From: Acidimicrobiaceae bacterium
Lineage (GTDB): Bacteria; Actinomycetota; Acidimicrobiia; Acidimicrobiales; RAAP-2
Direction of reading: 5' to 3'
Assembly (NCBI GenBank): GCA_003164275.1
Contig: PLSY01000391.1
Span: 2,999 to 11,848 of the forward strand
DNA: 8,850 nucleotides
Shown one piece after another: positions 1 to 5,634 of the stretch. The notes below the pieces were generated by a model. It saw nothing but the letters and a program-made list of their open reading frames with translations. It made no database searches and was not told the DNA's origin. The translations under genes and the position numbers were made by a program. Numbering within the stretch: position 1 is the first letter of the stretch; the number at the start of each line of letters is the position of its first letter.

Positions 1-1
1 G

Positions 2-271
2 TTGAAAATCGACCGCTCCTTCGTGTCGCGGATCGCCGAAACGCCGGAGTCGGCGGCGCTCGTCCACACCTTGGTACAGCTGGCCAAGGTGCTCGGGATG
101 GCGACCATCGCCGAGGGCATCGAGGACGACGAACAACGTCTGCGGTTGCAGGCAGAAGGCGTCGAGTCCGGACAGGGCTTCTTGTTCTCACGCCCGGTGG
201 ATGCAGCCGCCATTGACCAAATTCTGAGCGGCCCGGCCGGGACCGTCGGGTCGCGCCTGCTGGCCCACTGA
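2..271 (+). CDS. EAL-domain c-di-GMP phosphodiesterase, C-terminal fragment (5' end outside window)
   Basis: This is the last ~89 residues of an EAL domain, the cytoplasmic domain that hydrolyses cyclic di-GMP to pGpG. The fragment opens with LKIDRSF, the conserved lysine strand of the family. It continues with the TIAEGIED motif (Glu at residue 38 of the fragment) and GQGFLFSRP (Gln at residue 58). These correspond to the Lys, Glu and Gln of EAL active sites, so this part looks catalytically competent. The EAL signature and the DD metal-binding pair would lie upstream of the window and cannot be judged. The reading frame is open at the left edge, so the TTG at position 2 is an internal codon, not a start. 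The protein ends about 20 residues after the SRP motif, as usual when EAL is the last domain. It converges with the - strand regulator gene. Whether a GGDEF or sensor domain precedes it is unknown. Confidence 0.9.
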   Translation: MKIDRSFVSRIAETPESAALVHTLVQLAKVLGMATIAEGIEDDEQRLRLQAEGVESGQGFLFSRPVDAAAIDQILSGPAGTVGSRLLAH

Positions 272-332
272 ACGAGCCGGGACACGGACCACCGGTTGGT
301 GTGTGGGATGCGGGCCGCAGCGGAAAGCGCGG

Positions 333-623
333 TCAGGCCGATGGCTCGACTCCGGCCAGCACCTCCAGTACGTCGCCGAGCCTCGGGTGGGCTTCCACGG
401 CCTCGGGAAAGGGCAGTTCGGCCCGGATCTGGTACCGATTCCGCCGCCCGGTCCGCTCTTTGACGACAAAGCCGGCCGAGGTGAGGTCGTTGACGATCCC
501 GTAAGCGCTCCGCTCGGTGATTGACAGCGAAGCAGCCATGTCTCGGAGCCGGATCTCCGGGTCCCGGGCGATGCACATCAGCACCCGCATGTGGTTGCTC
601 AGGAAGTTCCATCTGGGCACCAT
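333..623 (-). CDS. Small winged helix-turn-helix transcriptional regulator (MarR/ArsR-like)
   Basis: A 96-residue protein that is almost entirely one winged-helix DNA-binding domain. Residues ~5-25 (WNFLSNHMRVLMCIARDP) form the first helix region. Residues ~26-52 (IRLRDMAASLSITERSAYGIVNDLTSAGFV) are the helix-turn-helix with its recognition helix. KERTGRRNRYQI at ~55-66 is the beta wing with the typical G-R-R-N-R-Y pattern. The C-terminal ~30 residues are acidic/hydrophobic and may help dimerise. No sensor domain or cysteine/histidine metal site is visible, so a copper-sensing role cannot be read from it. The ATG at 623-621 is preceded by a weak AGG about 8 nt upstream. It is the last gene of the - strand block, 74 nt after the YcnI-like gene. 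That gap is AT-rich for this DNA and could hold its own promoter. The family is often annotated simply as MarR or helix-turn-helix protein; its target is unknown. Confidence 0.75.
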   Translation of the reverse strand: MVPRWNFLSNHMRVLMCIARDPEIRLRDMAASLSITERSAYGIVNDLTSAGFVVKERTGRRNRYQIRAELPFPEAVEAHPRLGDVLEVLAGVEPSA

Positions 624-651
624 CCCAACCTAGCAGCGTCTGTAGAAATCA

Positions 652-663
652 ATTACTAGTGAT
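652..663. promoter_or_regulatory. AT-rich near-palindrome upstream of the winged-helix regulator
   Basis: ATTACTAGTGAT is a near-perfect palindrome (10 of 12 positions symmetric) inside a stretch from ~642 to 670 that is much richer in A/T than the rest of the window. It lies about 30 nt upstream of the regulator start on the - strand, where an autoregulatory operator or promoter would be expected. This is inferred from position and symmetry only; no clear -35/-10 pair was found. Confidence 0.3.
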
Positions 664-679
664 CCATTACCGGTCATGA

Positions 680-693
680 TGGCCGGTCGGCCA
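680..693 (-). other. Short hairpin just after the YcnI-like stop codon
   Basis: TGGCCG-GT-CGGCCA is a perfect 6-bp inverted repeat that starts 5 nt downstream of the stop codon of the YcnI-like gene on the - strand. No T-run follows it on that strand, so it is not a classical intrinsic terminator. It may protect the mRNA 3' end or attenuate read-through into the regulator gene. Confidence 0.3.
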
Positions 694-697
694 GCGA

Positions 698-1417
698 TCA
701 CGGGGAGTTGGGGCGTCGTCGGATGGACATGGCGACGACGGCCACGACGGTGGCCAGCGACAGCGCCAGCGCGCCGACGGCGAACCAGAGACCGTTGTTG
801 GAGGAGGTCTCTTCGATCACCGTTGTGGCATGGGCGCTTGCTGCGCCGGAGGTGAGCGTCAGCACCGGGGCCGGGTAGTCGGGGACCGGCCCGCCTGGCG
901 ACGAGGCCTCGATCCATCGGGCGATGTCGCCGTTCGAGTAGTACTGCAGGGCCTTGAACGTCATCGAGTCGACGTTCGAGGGGAGGGGTCCAGCCGAGAT
1001 GTTGAAGTCGTCATACTGGCCCGGCTGGATGGCGTCCGCCGGGGTATCGGCAGTCCACACCACTTCGGTGGCCGCTTCTGACACCTCGCCGTCGTCTGTC
1101 TTGATGGGTGTTGCCAGCGGGGTGTTGGTGACTGTCGCCGTCCAGCCTGGGTGCGGTTCGACCTCGACTTCAGCCACCGGAGCCACGGTGACAGAGGGGA
1201 AGTAGACCTCGAGCTTGTCGACCGCCGCCTGATCCTCCTCGTTCGGCACCCGGAACGTGAGTTCTTGTTCGCTCCCCTTCGGGACGCTGGACGGATGCAC
1301 GGTCACGTGGGCCCCGGCCGGAGCGGCCAGAGCCACGATGGCGGCGGCCACGGCCAGGGTGGCAACCAATGAGGCGGCCGTGCGCGGGTGTCTTGGGGAT
1401 GGGAGGCGGTGGGTCAT
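698..1417 (-). CDS. ycnI: YcnI-like (DUF1775) copper-binding, membrane-anchored protein
   Basis: A 239-residue secreted, membrane-tethered protein of the YcnI/DUF1775 family, which binds Cu(II) outside the membrane and works with YcnJ/CopCD. The signal peptide spans residues 1-36 (basic start, hydrophobic core LVATLAVAAAIVALAAP, then AGA), leaving His37 as the predicted first mature residue. This is the expected mono-histidine copper site. The family core follows: HVTVHPSSVPKGS, LTFRVPNE, a conserved PGW with the family tryptophan at about residue 101, and WTADTPADAIQPGQYDDFNISAGPLP near the end of the beta domain. Residues ~208-229 (NGLWFAVGALALSLATVVAVVAM) are a single membrane anchor followed by a basic cytoplasmic tail RRRP. 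A purine-rich tract (AGGAAAGGGAAAG) just upstream supports the ATG at 1417-1415. It lies 121 nt after the CopCD gene on the same strand, the same pairing as ycnJ-ycnI in Bacillus, so co-expression is likely. No frame damage is seen. Confidence 0.88.
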   Translation of the reverse strand: MTHRLPSPRHPRTAASLVATLAVAAAIVALAAPAGAHVTVHPSSVPKGSEQELTFRVPNEEDQAAVDKLEVYFPSVTVAPVAEVEVEPHPGWTATVTNTPLATPIKTDDGEVSEAATEVVWTADTPADAIQPGQYDDFNISAGPLPSNVDSMTFKALQYYSNGDIARWIEASSPGGPVPDYPAPVLTLTSGAASAHATTVIEETSSNNGLWFAVGALALSLATVVAVVAMSIRRRPNSP

Positions 1418-1538
1418 GTTGTCTTTCCCTTTCCTGTCGACCGGCCGCTCGAGGGACGGTTCTGTAGATGCGTGGCTTGTTGGTGGGGCGGGGCAGTTGT
1501 CGGATGGCGTGACTCTGCGCCACCGGTCAGGCGACTGA

Positions 1539-3497
1539 TCAGTGCACGGGTGCCGTCAGGGTCTCTTGCTGCTCGTCAATGGCGGAGGTTCGGACAGTGA
1601 GATTGATCTGCCAGTTTCCGGCGTAGGGAATGTCCACCCCAGCGGCGAGGTAGTGGCCGGGCCCGACGGGCAGAAGGGCGACTGGAAGCGATTGGATTCC
1701 TCGTGAGGGGAGGCTGATGGTCAAGTCAAGTTCGGGAATGGCCTTCGGGGCTCCGGTCGGCCCGAGGACATAGATCTCGAACTCGTTGTCGGTCGCTGCT
1801 CTGGCCGGATCGAGGATGACGTTGACTTGGACCCCGAGGGCGGAGACCGAGCCCGAGTAGGGCTGGGCGACGGCCTCTTTGGCCGGCTCCGCATTGACCA
1901 AGAGGGCGGTGACGGCCAGGACCAACAGGGCCACCACCACTTCGGCGAAGACGGAACGGCGCAGCCGGCGCACCGTCGAGCCGTCGGGCCCCGAGGCAAC
2001 GCTGGTGGCAATGACGCCCTCGGCCACGGCGATCCCGGTACCACCGGGGGCAGTGGCCGGAGACACCGCGCCGGGTCTTGCCAGTGCTACCGGTCCGCTG
2101 GCTTGGTCCTCGCTTGTCCCAGCGTGGTCGAGAGGTCGGTCGGATCGCCGAGGGCGACGGGAGAGCAAGGGGATGGCGAGGCTTCCATGGACGGCCCGAC
2201 GGCTCACGGCGCCGAGGGCGATCAGTACGCAGACAAGGCCGACCTTGACCAGGAGGGTCACGCCGTAGGCGGTGTGGAAGAGGCCGAACAGGCTGCCGAC
2301 CTGTCGGATCGATTGGGCCACGCCGGAAGCGACCACGGCCATCACGGCCCAAAAGGCCACAGTCGACACCCTCCGAACCCCCGATCCGAACTCGGTCACG
2401 TAGTCGTCGGGCCCGTTACCCCCTGGGAGCAGGACGCAGGCCAAAACGGCCAGCCCGCCCAGCCACAGGGACACCCCGACCAGGTGCACCAGGTCGGCGA
2501 CCGTCCCGAGGGCCACGGCTGTGCCCGTTGTGGCATGGCCGGCCAGACCCGGGGTGGCCAGTAGGAACAGACCCAGCACGGCCCCGACGAGGAACCAGCC
2601 CCGCCTCCAGGCGGTGCTGCGGATGGTGTGGTCTGAGGTGAGGGCGAAGAGGAACGGCACCACGAGGACAAGGAGGATCAGGCGGAGCACCTCCACTTCA
2701 CCGAACCGGGTGTGGAGGACGGCGTCGACGATCGACGGTCGGAACAGGTTGCTGAGCGGGAGCTGTGAGGCGTAGACCCCCTGGATGAGCACACCCCCCA
2801 CGGTGACGAGCGCCAAGAGGCCCCATGAGGCCCACAGCAGTCGCCTGATGCGCCGGGCCCGGGCCACCCCGGGCCAGATAAGGGTGGCCACGAAGCCCAC
2901 ACCGACCAGGACGATTAACCCTGCGAAGGCGGCGAAGCGGATGAATCCGTAGATGATGCCGACGACCACGCTTCCCGACGCAGAGGCGATCGACGTCGCC
3001 TCGGCGTCGGCGGCGGCCGAATGCGTGGCGGCACCGATACTAAAGACGAAGGCCCCGTGGACCGGGTGGGAGTCGGCGGAGATCACGTGCCAGGCGACAA
3101 CGTAGCTTCCTCGGGGGAGCCCGGCCGGGAGTGCCGTCTCGATGCTGTGGCTGTCCCCGGGCACGTGTTCGGTACTTCCCCGGTCGACGCGTTGGCCCTT
3201 CGGCCCGAGGACCCGCACCGACCCAAAGTCGATCTCCACGGGCTCCCCGAAGTGGAGCACCACCTCCTCGGGGGAGTGGGCGAGTATGGACCCTTCGGGT
3301 GGGACGGTGGACTCGAGTTGGGCGTGGGCACTGGCCGGCGCAGCCAGGGCCACCAAGGCGATGACGGCGAGGACACCGCCGACCGCCAGTGCGGCCAGCC
3401 GGTGACGAACACTCGAGGACCGCGTGAGCACGCTAGAGCGGGTCGTCGACAACGCCGACGGCGTTGAGCAGTGAGGTTGAAAAGCCCGGGTCATCAA
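1539..3497 (-). CDS. ycnJ: CopC-CopD fusion copper resistance/uptake protein (YcnJ-like)
   Basis: A 652-residue multi-domain copper protein. A signal peptide (core LAALAVGGVLAVIALVALAAPASA) ends so that His58 begins the mature chain. Residues 58-~155 are a CopC beta-sandwich; His58 with Asp142 and His144 in SADSHPVHG form the expected Cu(II) site. There is no Met-rich Cu(I) motif. Residues ~175-440 are the CopD membrane part with about seven helices, including HLVGVSLWLGGLAVL near 338-352. A ~70-residue hydrophilic, Pro/Gly-rich loop (440-510) precedes a last helix (~515-535). An external C-terminal domain (~545-652, beta-rich, FixH/YtkA-like in appearance) follows. The role is copper movement across or handling at the cytoplasmic membrane; direction (import or tolerance) cannot be told. 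The start is uncertain: TTG 3497 and ATG 3494 both give an unusually long basic, Ser/Thr-rich leader, and GTG codons near 3430 would give a more normal signal peptide. AAGGA at 3514-3510 favours the upstream pair. A BlaI/CopY-like operator lies ~40 nt upstream. Confidence 0.9.
   Translation of the reverse strand: MMTRAFQPHCSTPSALSTTRSSVLTRSSSVRHRLAALAVGGVLAVIALVALAAPASAHAQLESTVPPEGSILAHSPEEVVLHFGEPVEIDFGSVRVLGPKGQRVDRGSTEHVPGDSHSIETALPAGLPRGSYVVAWHVISADSHPVHGAFVFSIGAATHSAAADAEATSIASASGSVVVGIIYGFIRFAAFAGLIVLVGVGFVATLIWPGVARARRIRRLLWASWGLLALVTVGGVLIQGVYASQLPLSNLFRPSIVDAVLHTRFGEVEVLRLILLVLVVPFLFALTSDHTIRSTAWRRGWFLVGAVLGLFLLATPGLAGHATTGTAVALGTVADLVHLVGVSLWLGGLAVLACVLLPGGNGPDDYVTEFGSGVRRVSTVAFWAVMAVVASGVAQSIRQVGSLFGLFHTAYGVTLLVKVGLVCVLIALGAVSRRAVHGSLAIPLLSRRPRRSDRPLDHAGTSEDQASGPVALARPGAVSPATAPGGTGIAVAEGVIATSVASGPDGSTVRRLRRSVFAEVVVALLVLAVTALLVNAEPAKEAVAQPYSGSVSALGVQVNVILDPARAATDNEFEIYVLGPTGAPKAIPELDLTISLPSRGIQSLPVALLPVGPGHYLAAGVDIPYAGNWQINLTVRTSAIDEQQETLTAPVH
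3451..3465. repeat. Perfect 15-bp palindrome near the CopCD start
   Basis: AACGCCG-A-CGGCGTT has perfect 7-bp arms around a single central base. It lies inside the long, poorly conserved-looking leader of the CopCD gene if translation starts at TTG/ATG 3497-3494, or in the untranslated leader if it starts at a later GTG. It could be a protein-binding site or an mRNA hairpin near the start region, or simply a consequence of GC-rich codons. Confidence 0.45.
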
Positions 3498-3533
3498 CGC
3501 ACACGAGGGTCCTTGGAGGCTGAGGGTCCTATT

Positions 3534-3550
3534 TACTACATAGCGTAGTA
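3534..3550 (-). promoter_or_regulatory. BlaI/MecI/CopY-like operator upstream of CopCD
   Basis: TACTAC-ATAGC-GTAGTA is a perfect 6-bp inverted repeat with a 5-bp spacer. Repressors of the BlaI/MecI/CopY family recognise inverted TACTAC/GTAGTA or TACA/TGTA sites, so the match in sequence and symmetry is good. It is centred about 45 nt upstream of the TTG/ATG start of CopCD and downstream of the PBP stop, in an A/T-richer pocket. A weak promoter can be drawn on the - strand (TCGTCA, 17 nt, TATGTA), which would place the -10 inside the operator as in other BlaI targets, but both hexamers are poor. No BlaI/CopY repressor gene is in this window. Confidence 0.6.
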
Positions 3551-3626
3551 GGTGATCGTTGACGAGAATAGTTCGACCGACGGGGGAGCTGCCAACCGTT
3601 CTCCTTCGCAGAGAGCGACCCCTCGA

Positions 3627-5126
3627 TCAGCCGCCCAGACCGTCGGCCAGTACGTCCCCGATAATCGTCTTGGCGATGGGACCGGCGATTCCTGCGCCGG
3701 TCTGGGTGGCGGCCTGGTTCGGGACCACGACGGCCACGGCCACTTTGGAGTTGCCGGTTGGGGCAAAGGCGATCAACCAGTCGGTCGTCAGCTGCTGGTT
3801 CACACCCACCTCGGCGGTGCCGGTCTTGGCCGCGGCACCCCAGCTCGAGGGGAATACGCCGGCGGCGGTTCCCGAAGTCGCCACGCCCTGCATAAAGGTC
3901 GTGAGGGTGGCGGCTGTTGCGGGAGAGATCGGCTTCGTCCACTGCTTGGGCGTGTAGGACTCGACCAGGTTGCCCTGGGAGTCCCGAATCTGGGCCATGA
4001 CGTGCGGCGTCATCTCGACACCTCCGTCGGCCACGGTGCCGGCGACCATGGCCATCTGCAGGGCCGAGGCGGCCACGTTGTCCTGGCCGATGGCCGACTT
4101 CATGAGGCCGGGGACGTCCGAGCTCAACGCGTCCACCGTGCCGAAGTTCGAGACCGCCACCGTCGACTCGGGCACGTCGAGGGGGATTCGCTGGTTGAAG
4201 CCGTAGAGCTCCGCCTGGGTCACCAGGGCGGAGGCACCAAGTTGCTGTCCGATGGTTGCGAAGTCTGCGTCGCACGACTGGATGAGCAACTCTTCGAGCG
4301 TCCCCCCGCACGCCCCCAGGTGGTAGTTGTGCAGGATCTGGGGGGGATTGCCGGTGTCCGGGAGCGGGATGCTCGCCACCGTCGGATAGGTCATGCCGGC
4401 AAGGTCGGGACGGTGCTCCAGCACCGCCGAGGTGGTCACTACCTTGAAGCTCGAGCCGGGGGGGTAGATCTGGTTGTACGCCCCCGCTCGCAGCGGGTTC
4501 CCAGGGGCGGCGAGCAGTTGTGTCCAGGCGTCCTGCTCAGTGGTCAGGTTCTCCGACACGAGGGGGTTGGGGTCAAAGGACGGGTTGGAGACCATGGCCT
4601 CCATGGCCCCCGTCGTCGGGTCATAGGCCACTGCCGCCGCTCCATCGACCCCTGGCGCCCCGCTGTCGAGTGCTTGTTCGACCTGGCTCTGGAGCTTGGC
4701 GTTGACGGTGAGGGTGACGTTGTCCACCTCGGTGTGGCCGGTGAGCAGGTCGTTGAGGTTGGTGACCTGCTTGATGTGAGGGGTCAAGAAACTGTTGTAC
4801 TCGGCCTCGACGCCGTTCAGGTTGCCGTACTTCAACGAGTCGTAGCCGATGATTTGGGAGAAGAGGGTCGCCGTGTCCGGGTTGTAGGCGCGCTCGTATT
4901 TGTAGATGCTGCCTGCCGGCGCCAGCTCGGACGAGGCGAGGGTCACGCCGTCCGAAGAGAGGATGCTGCCCCTCGCCTGGCTACGGGCGAGGGCCTGGAC
5001 ATGGGGATTGCTCGGATCGTTGGCGAGGGCGTTCGCCTTCAGCACTTGGATGTTGTTCAGCTGGATGAACAGGGCGAGAAAGCACACCAGCATGAAGATG
5101 CCGAGCCTTCGGATGCGTCGTTCCAT
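3627..5126 (-). CDS. pbpA: Class B penicillin-binding protein, PbpA type (D,D-transpeptidase)
   Basis: A 499-residue peptidoglycan transpeptidase that cross-links stem peptides outside the membrane. Residues 1-10 are a basic cytoplasmic stub (MERRIRRLG), ~10-28 the single membrane anchor, and ~50-150 a short pedestal region starting with ARGSILSSDGVTLA, the dimerisation-type motif of class B enzymes. The transpeptidase domain spans ~160-490. The nucleophile motif is S225-S-F-K228 in YPPGSSFK. The second motif is S284-C-D286, where most relatives have SxN, and the third is K434-T-G-T in AAKTGTAEVG. No PASTA repeats are present, and the length fits actinobacterial PbpA. ATG 5126-5124 has a strong Shine-Dalgarno GAGGAG at 5136-5131 (4 nt gap), making the start secure. 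The usual PbpA neighbours (FtsW/RodA, FHA proteins, PknA/PknB) are absent, so this is probably an additional copy outside the division cluster. It is followed after 129 nt by the copper gene CopCD on the same strand. Confidence 0.9.
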   Translation of the reverse strand: MERRIRRLGIFMLVCFLALFIQLNNIQVLKANALANDPSNPHVQALARSQARGSILSSDGVTLASSELAPAGSIYKYERAYNPDTATLFSQIIGYDSLKYGNLNGVEAEYNSFLTPHIKQVTNLNDLLTGHTEVDNVTLTVNAKLQSQVEQALDSGAPGVDGAAAVAYDPTTGAMEAMVSNPSFDPNPLVSENLTTEQDAWTQLLAAPGNPLRAGAYNQIYPPGSSFKVVTTSAVLEHRPDLAGMTYPTVASIPLPDTGNPPQILHNYHLGACGGTLEELLIQSCDADFATIGQQLGASALVTQAELYGFNQRIPLDVPESTVAVSNFGTVDALSSDVPGLMKSAIGQDNVAASALQMAMVAGTVADGGVEMTPHVMAQIRDSQGNLVESYTPKQWTKPISPATAATLTTFMQGVATSGTAAGVFPSSWGAAAKTGTAEVGVNQQLTTDWLIAFAPTGNSKVAVAVVVPNQAATQTGAGIAGPIAKTIIGDVLADGLGG

Positions 5127-5381
5127 CGAACTCCTCGAGTTCAGGCGGCCTCGGGACGGAACGGCCGGCCATCGCCCGTGTCGTCACGATGAGATCCTGG
5201 CACCCGGCACCGGGAAATGGACGGCAGGTCCCAGGCTGCCGACAGACCCGGGCCTGTGGCACGGTTTCGGTTTCGCGACCGGCTCGGATGATCCACTTCC
5301 TCTTGTCTTCTGTCGCCGCGTCATGCCGGTAGAGCCGTTGTGTCCGTGTAGCGGCTCTCGAGAATCGGAGTCCAGCGTGAA
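5127..5381. other. Intergenic region between divergent pbpA and the ABC remnant
   Basis: No gene is supported here; the open frames crossing it are shadows of the PBP gene. It must hold the pbpA promoter on the - strand, but no convincing -35/-10 pair could be picked. The only notable element is a small hairpin, CCCGG-CA-CCGGG, at 5203-5214. The right end (5385-5399) is rich in GAG/GGG and could be an old ribosome-binding site for the ABC remnant. Confidence 0.4.
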
Positions 5382-5582
5382 GTGCCAGAGGGAGGGCTGA
5401 GGGACATCCGCACCTCCGGGCTCACCAAGACCTCCGGCGCCACGGTGGCCGTGGATGGGATCGACGCCGCCGTGCCGACTGGCACGGTCCACCGCCTCGT
5501 CGGGGCGAATGGCTCTAGCAGTCGTGGCGGGTTTCCTGTCCTTGACCGACACGCCCCTGGGGCACATTCCACGCAGCAATGA
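5382..5582 (+). pseudogene. Remnant of an ABC-transporter ATP-binding subunit (N-terminal ~45 residues)
   Basis: The first ~45 residues read like the start of a drug/daunorubicin-type ABC ATPase: DIRTSGLTKTSGATVAVDGIDAAVPTGTVHRLVGANGSS aligns by eye with the usual I-x-x-x-G-L-T-K-x-Y-G-x-x-x-A-V-D-G-I-D strand, then V-P-x-G-x-V-x-x-L-V-G-x-N-G. The usual tyrosine of the A-loop (KRYG) is serine here. The Walker A loop GxxGxGKT/S is destroyed: the sequence goes GANGSSSRGG, with no lysine. Similarity stops there and the frame ends ~20 residues later with a non-family tail. The rest of the nucleotide-binding domain (Q-loop, signature, Walker B) is absent, since the permease gene follows. It cannot bind ATP as an ABC ATPase. 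The short intact frame could still be translated, but it is best regarded as a decayed fragment, probably left by a deletion. Confidence 0.65.
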
Positions 5583-5634
5583 GCCGCGTCGTAACGTGGC
5601 GATAGGCCGAGTACGAGAGGTGGATCCGTAGTCC

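Noticed and set aside
272..332. Bidirectional terminator between the converging EAL and regulator genes
   Set aside because: Only a 4-bp arm pair (ACCA/TGGT) is visible and there is no T-run on either strand.
936..946. Second GTAGTA-containing BlaI-like box
   Set aside because: GAGTAGTACTG lies inside the ycnI coding sequence (Tyr-Tyr codons) and lacks the matching TACTAC half-site at the right spacing.
1827..2564. Open frame of 245 codons on the + strand opposite CopCD
   Set aside because: Low-complexity Gly/His/Asp-rich translation antisense to clear CopD membrane helices; no start signal of note.
3552..5192. Very long + strand open frame (546 codons) opposite pbpA
   Set aside because: Its translation is a Gly/Arg/His-rich string without family motifs, and the opposite strand carries a full PBP with all motifs. 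It is a GC-driven antisense shadow.
5542..5547. TTGACC as a -35 box for the permease promoter
   Set aside because: No acceptable -10 hexamer is found 16-18 nt downstream, and the sequence lies within the ABC remnant tail.
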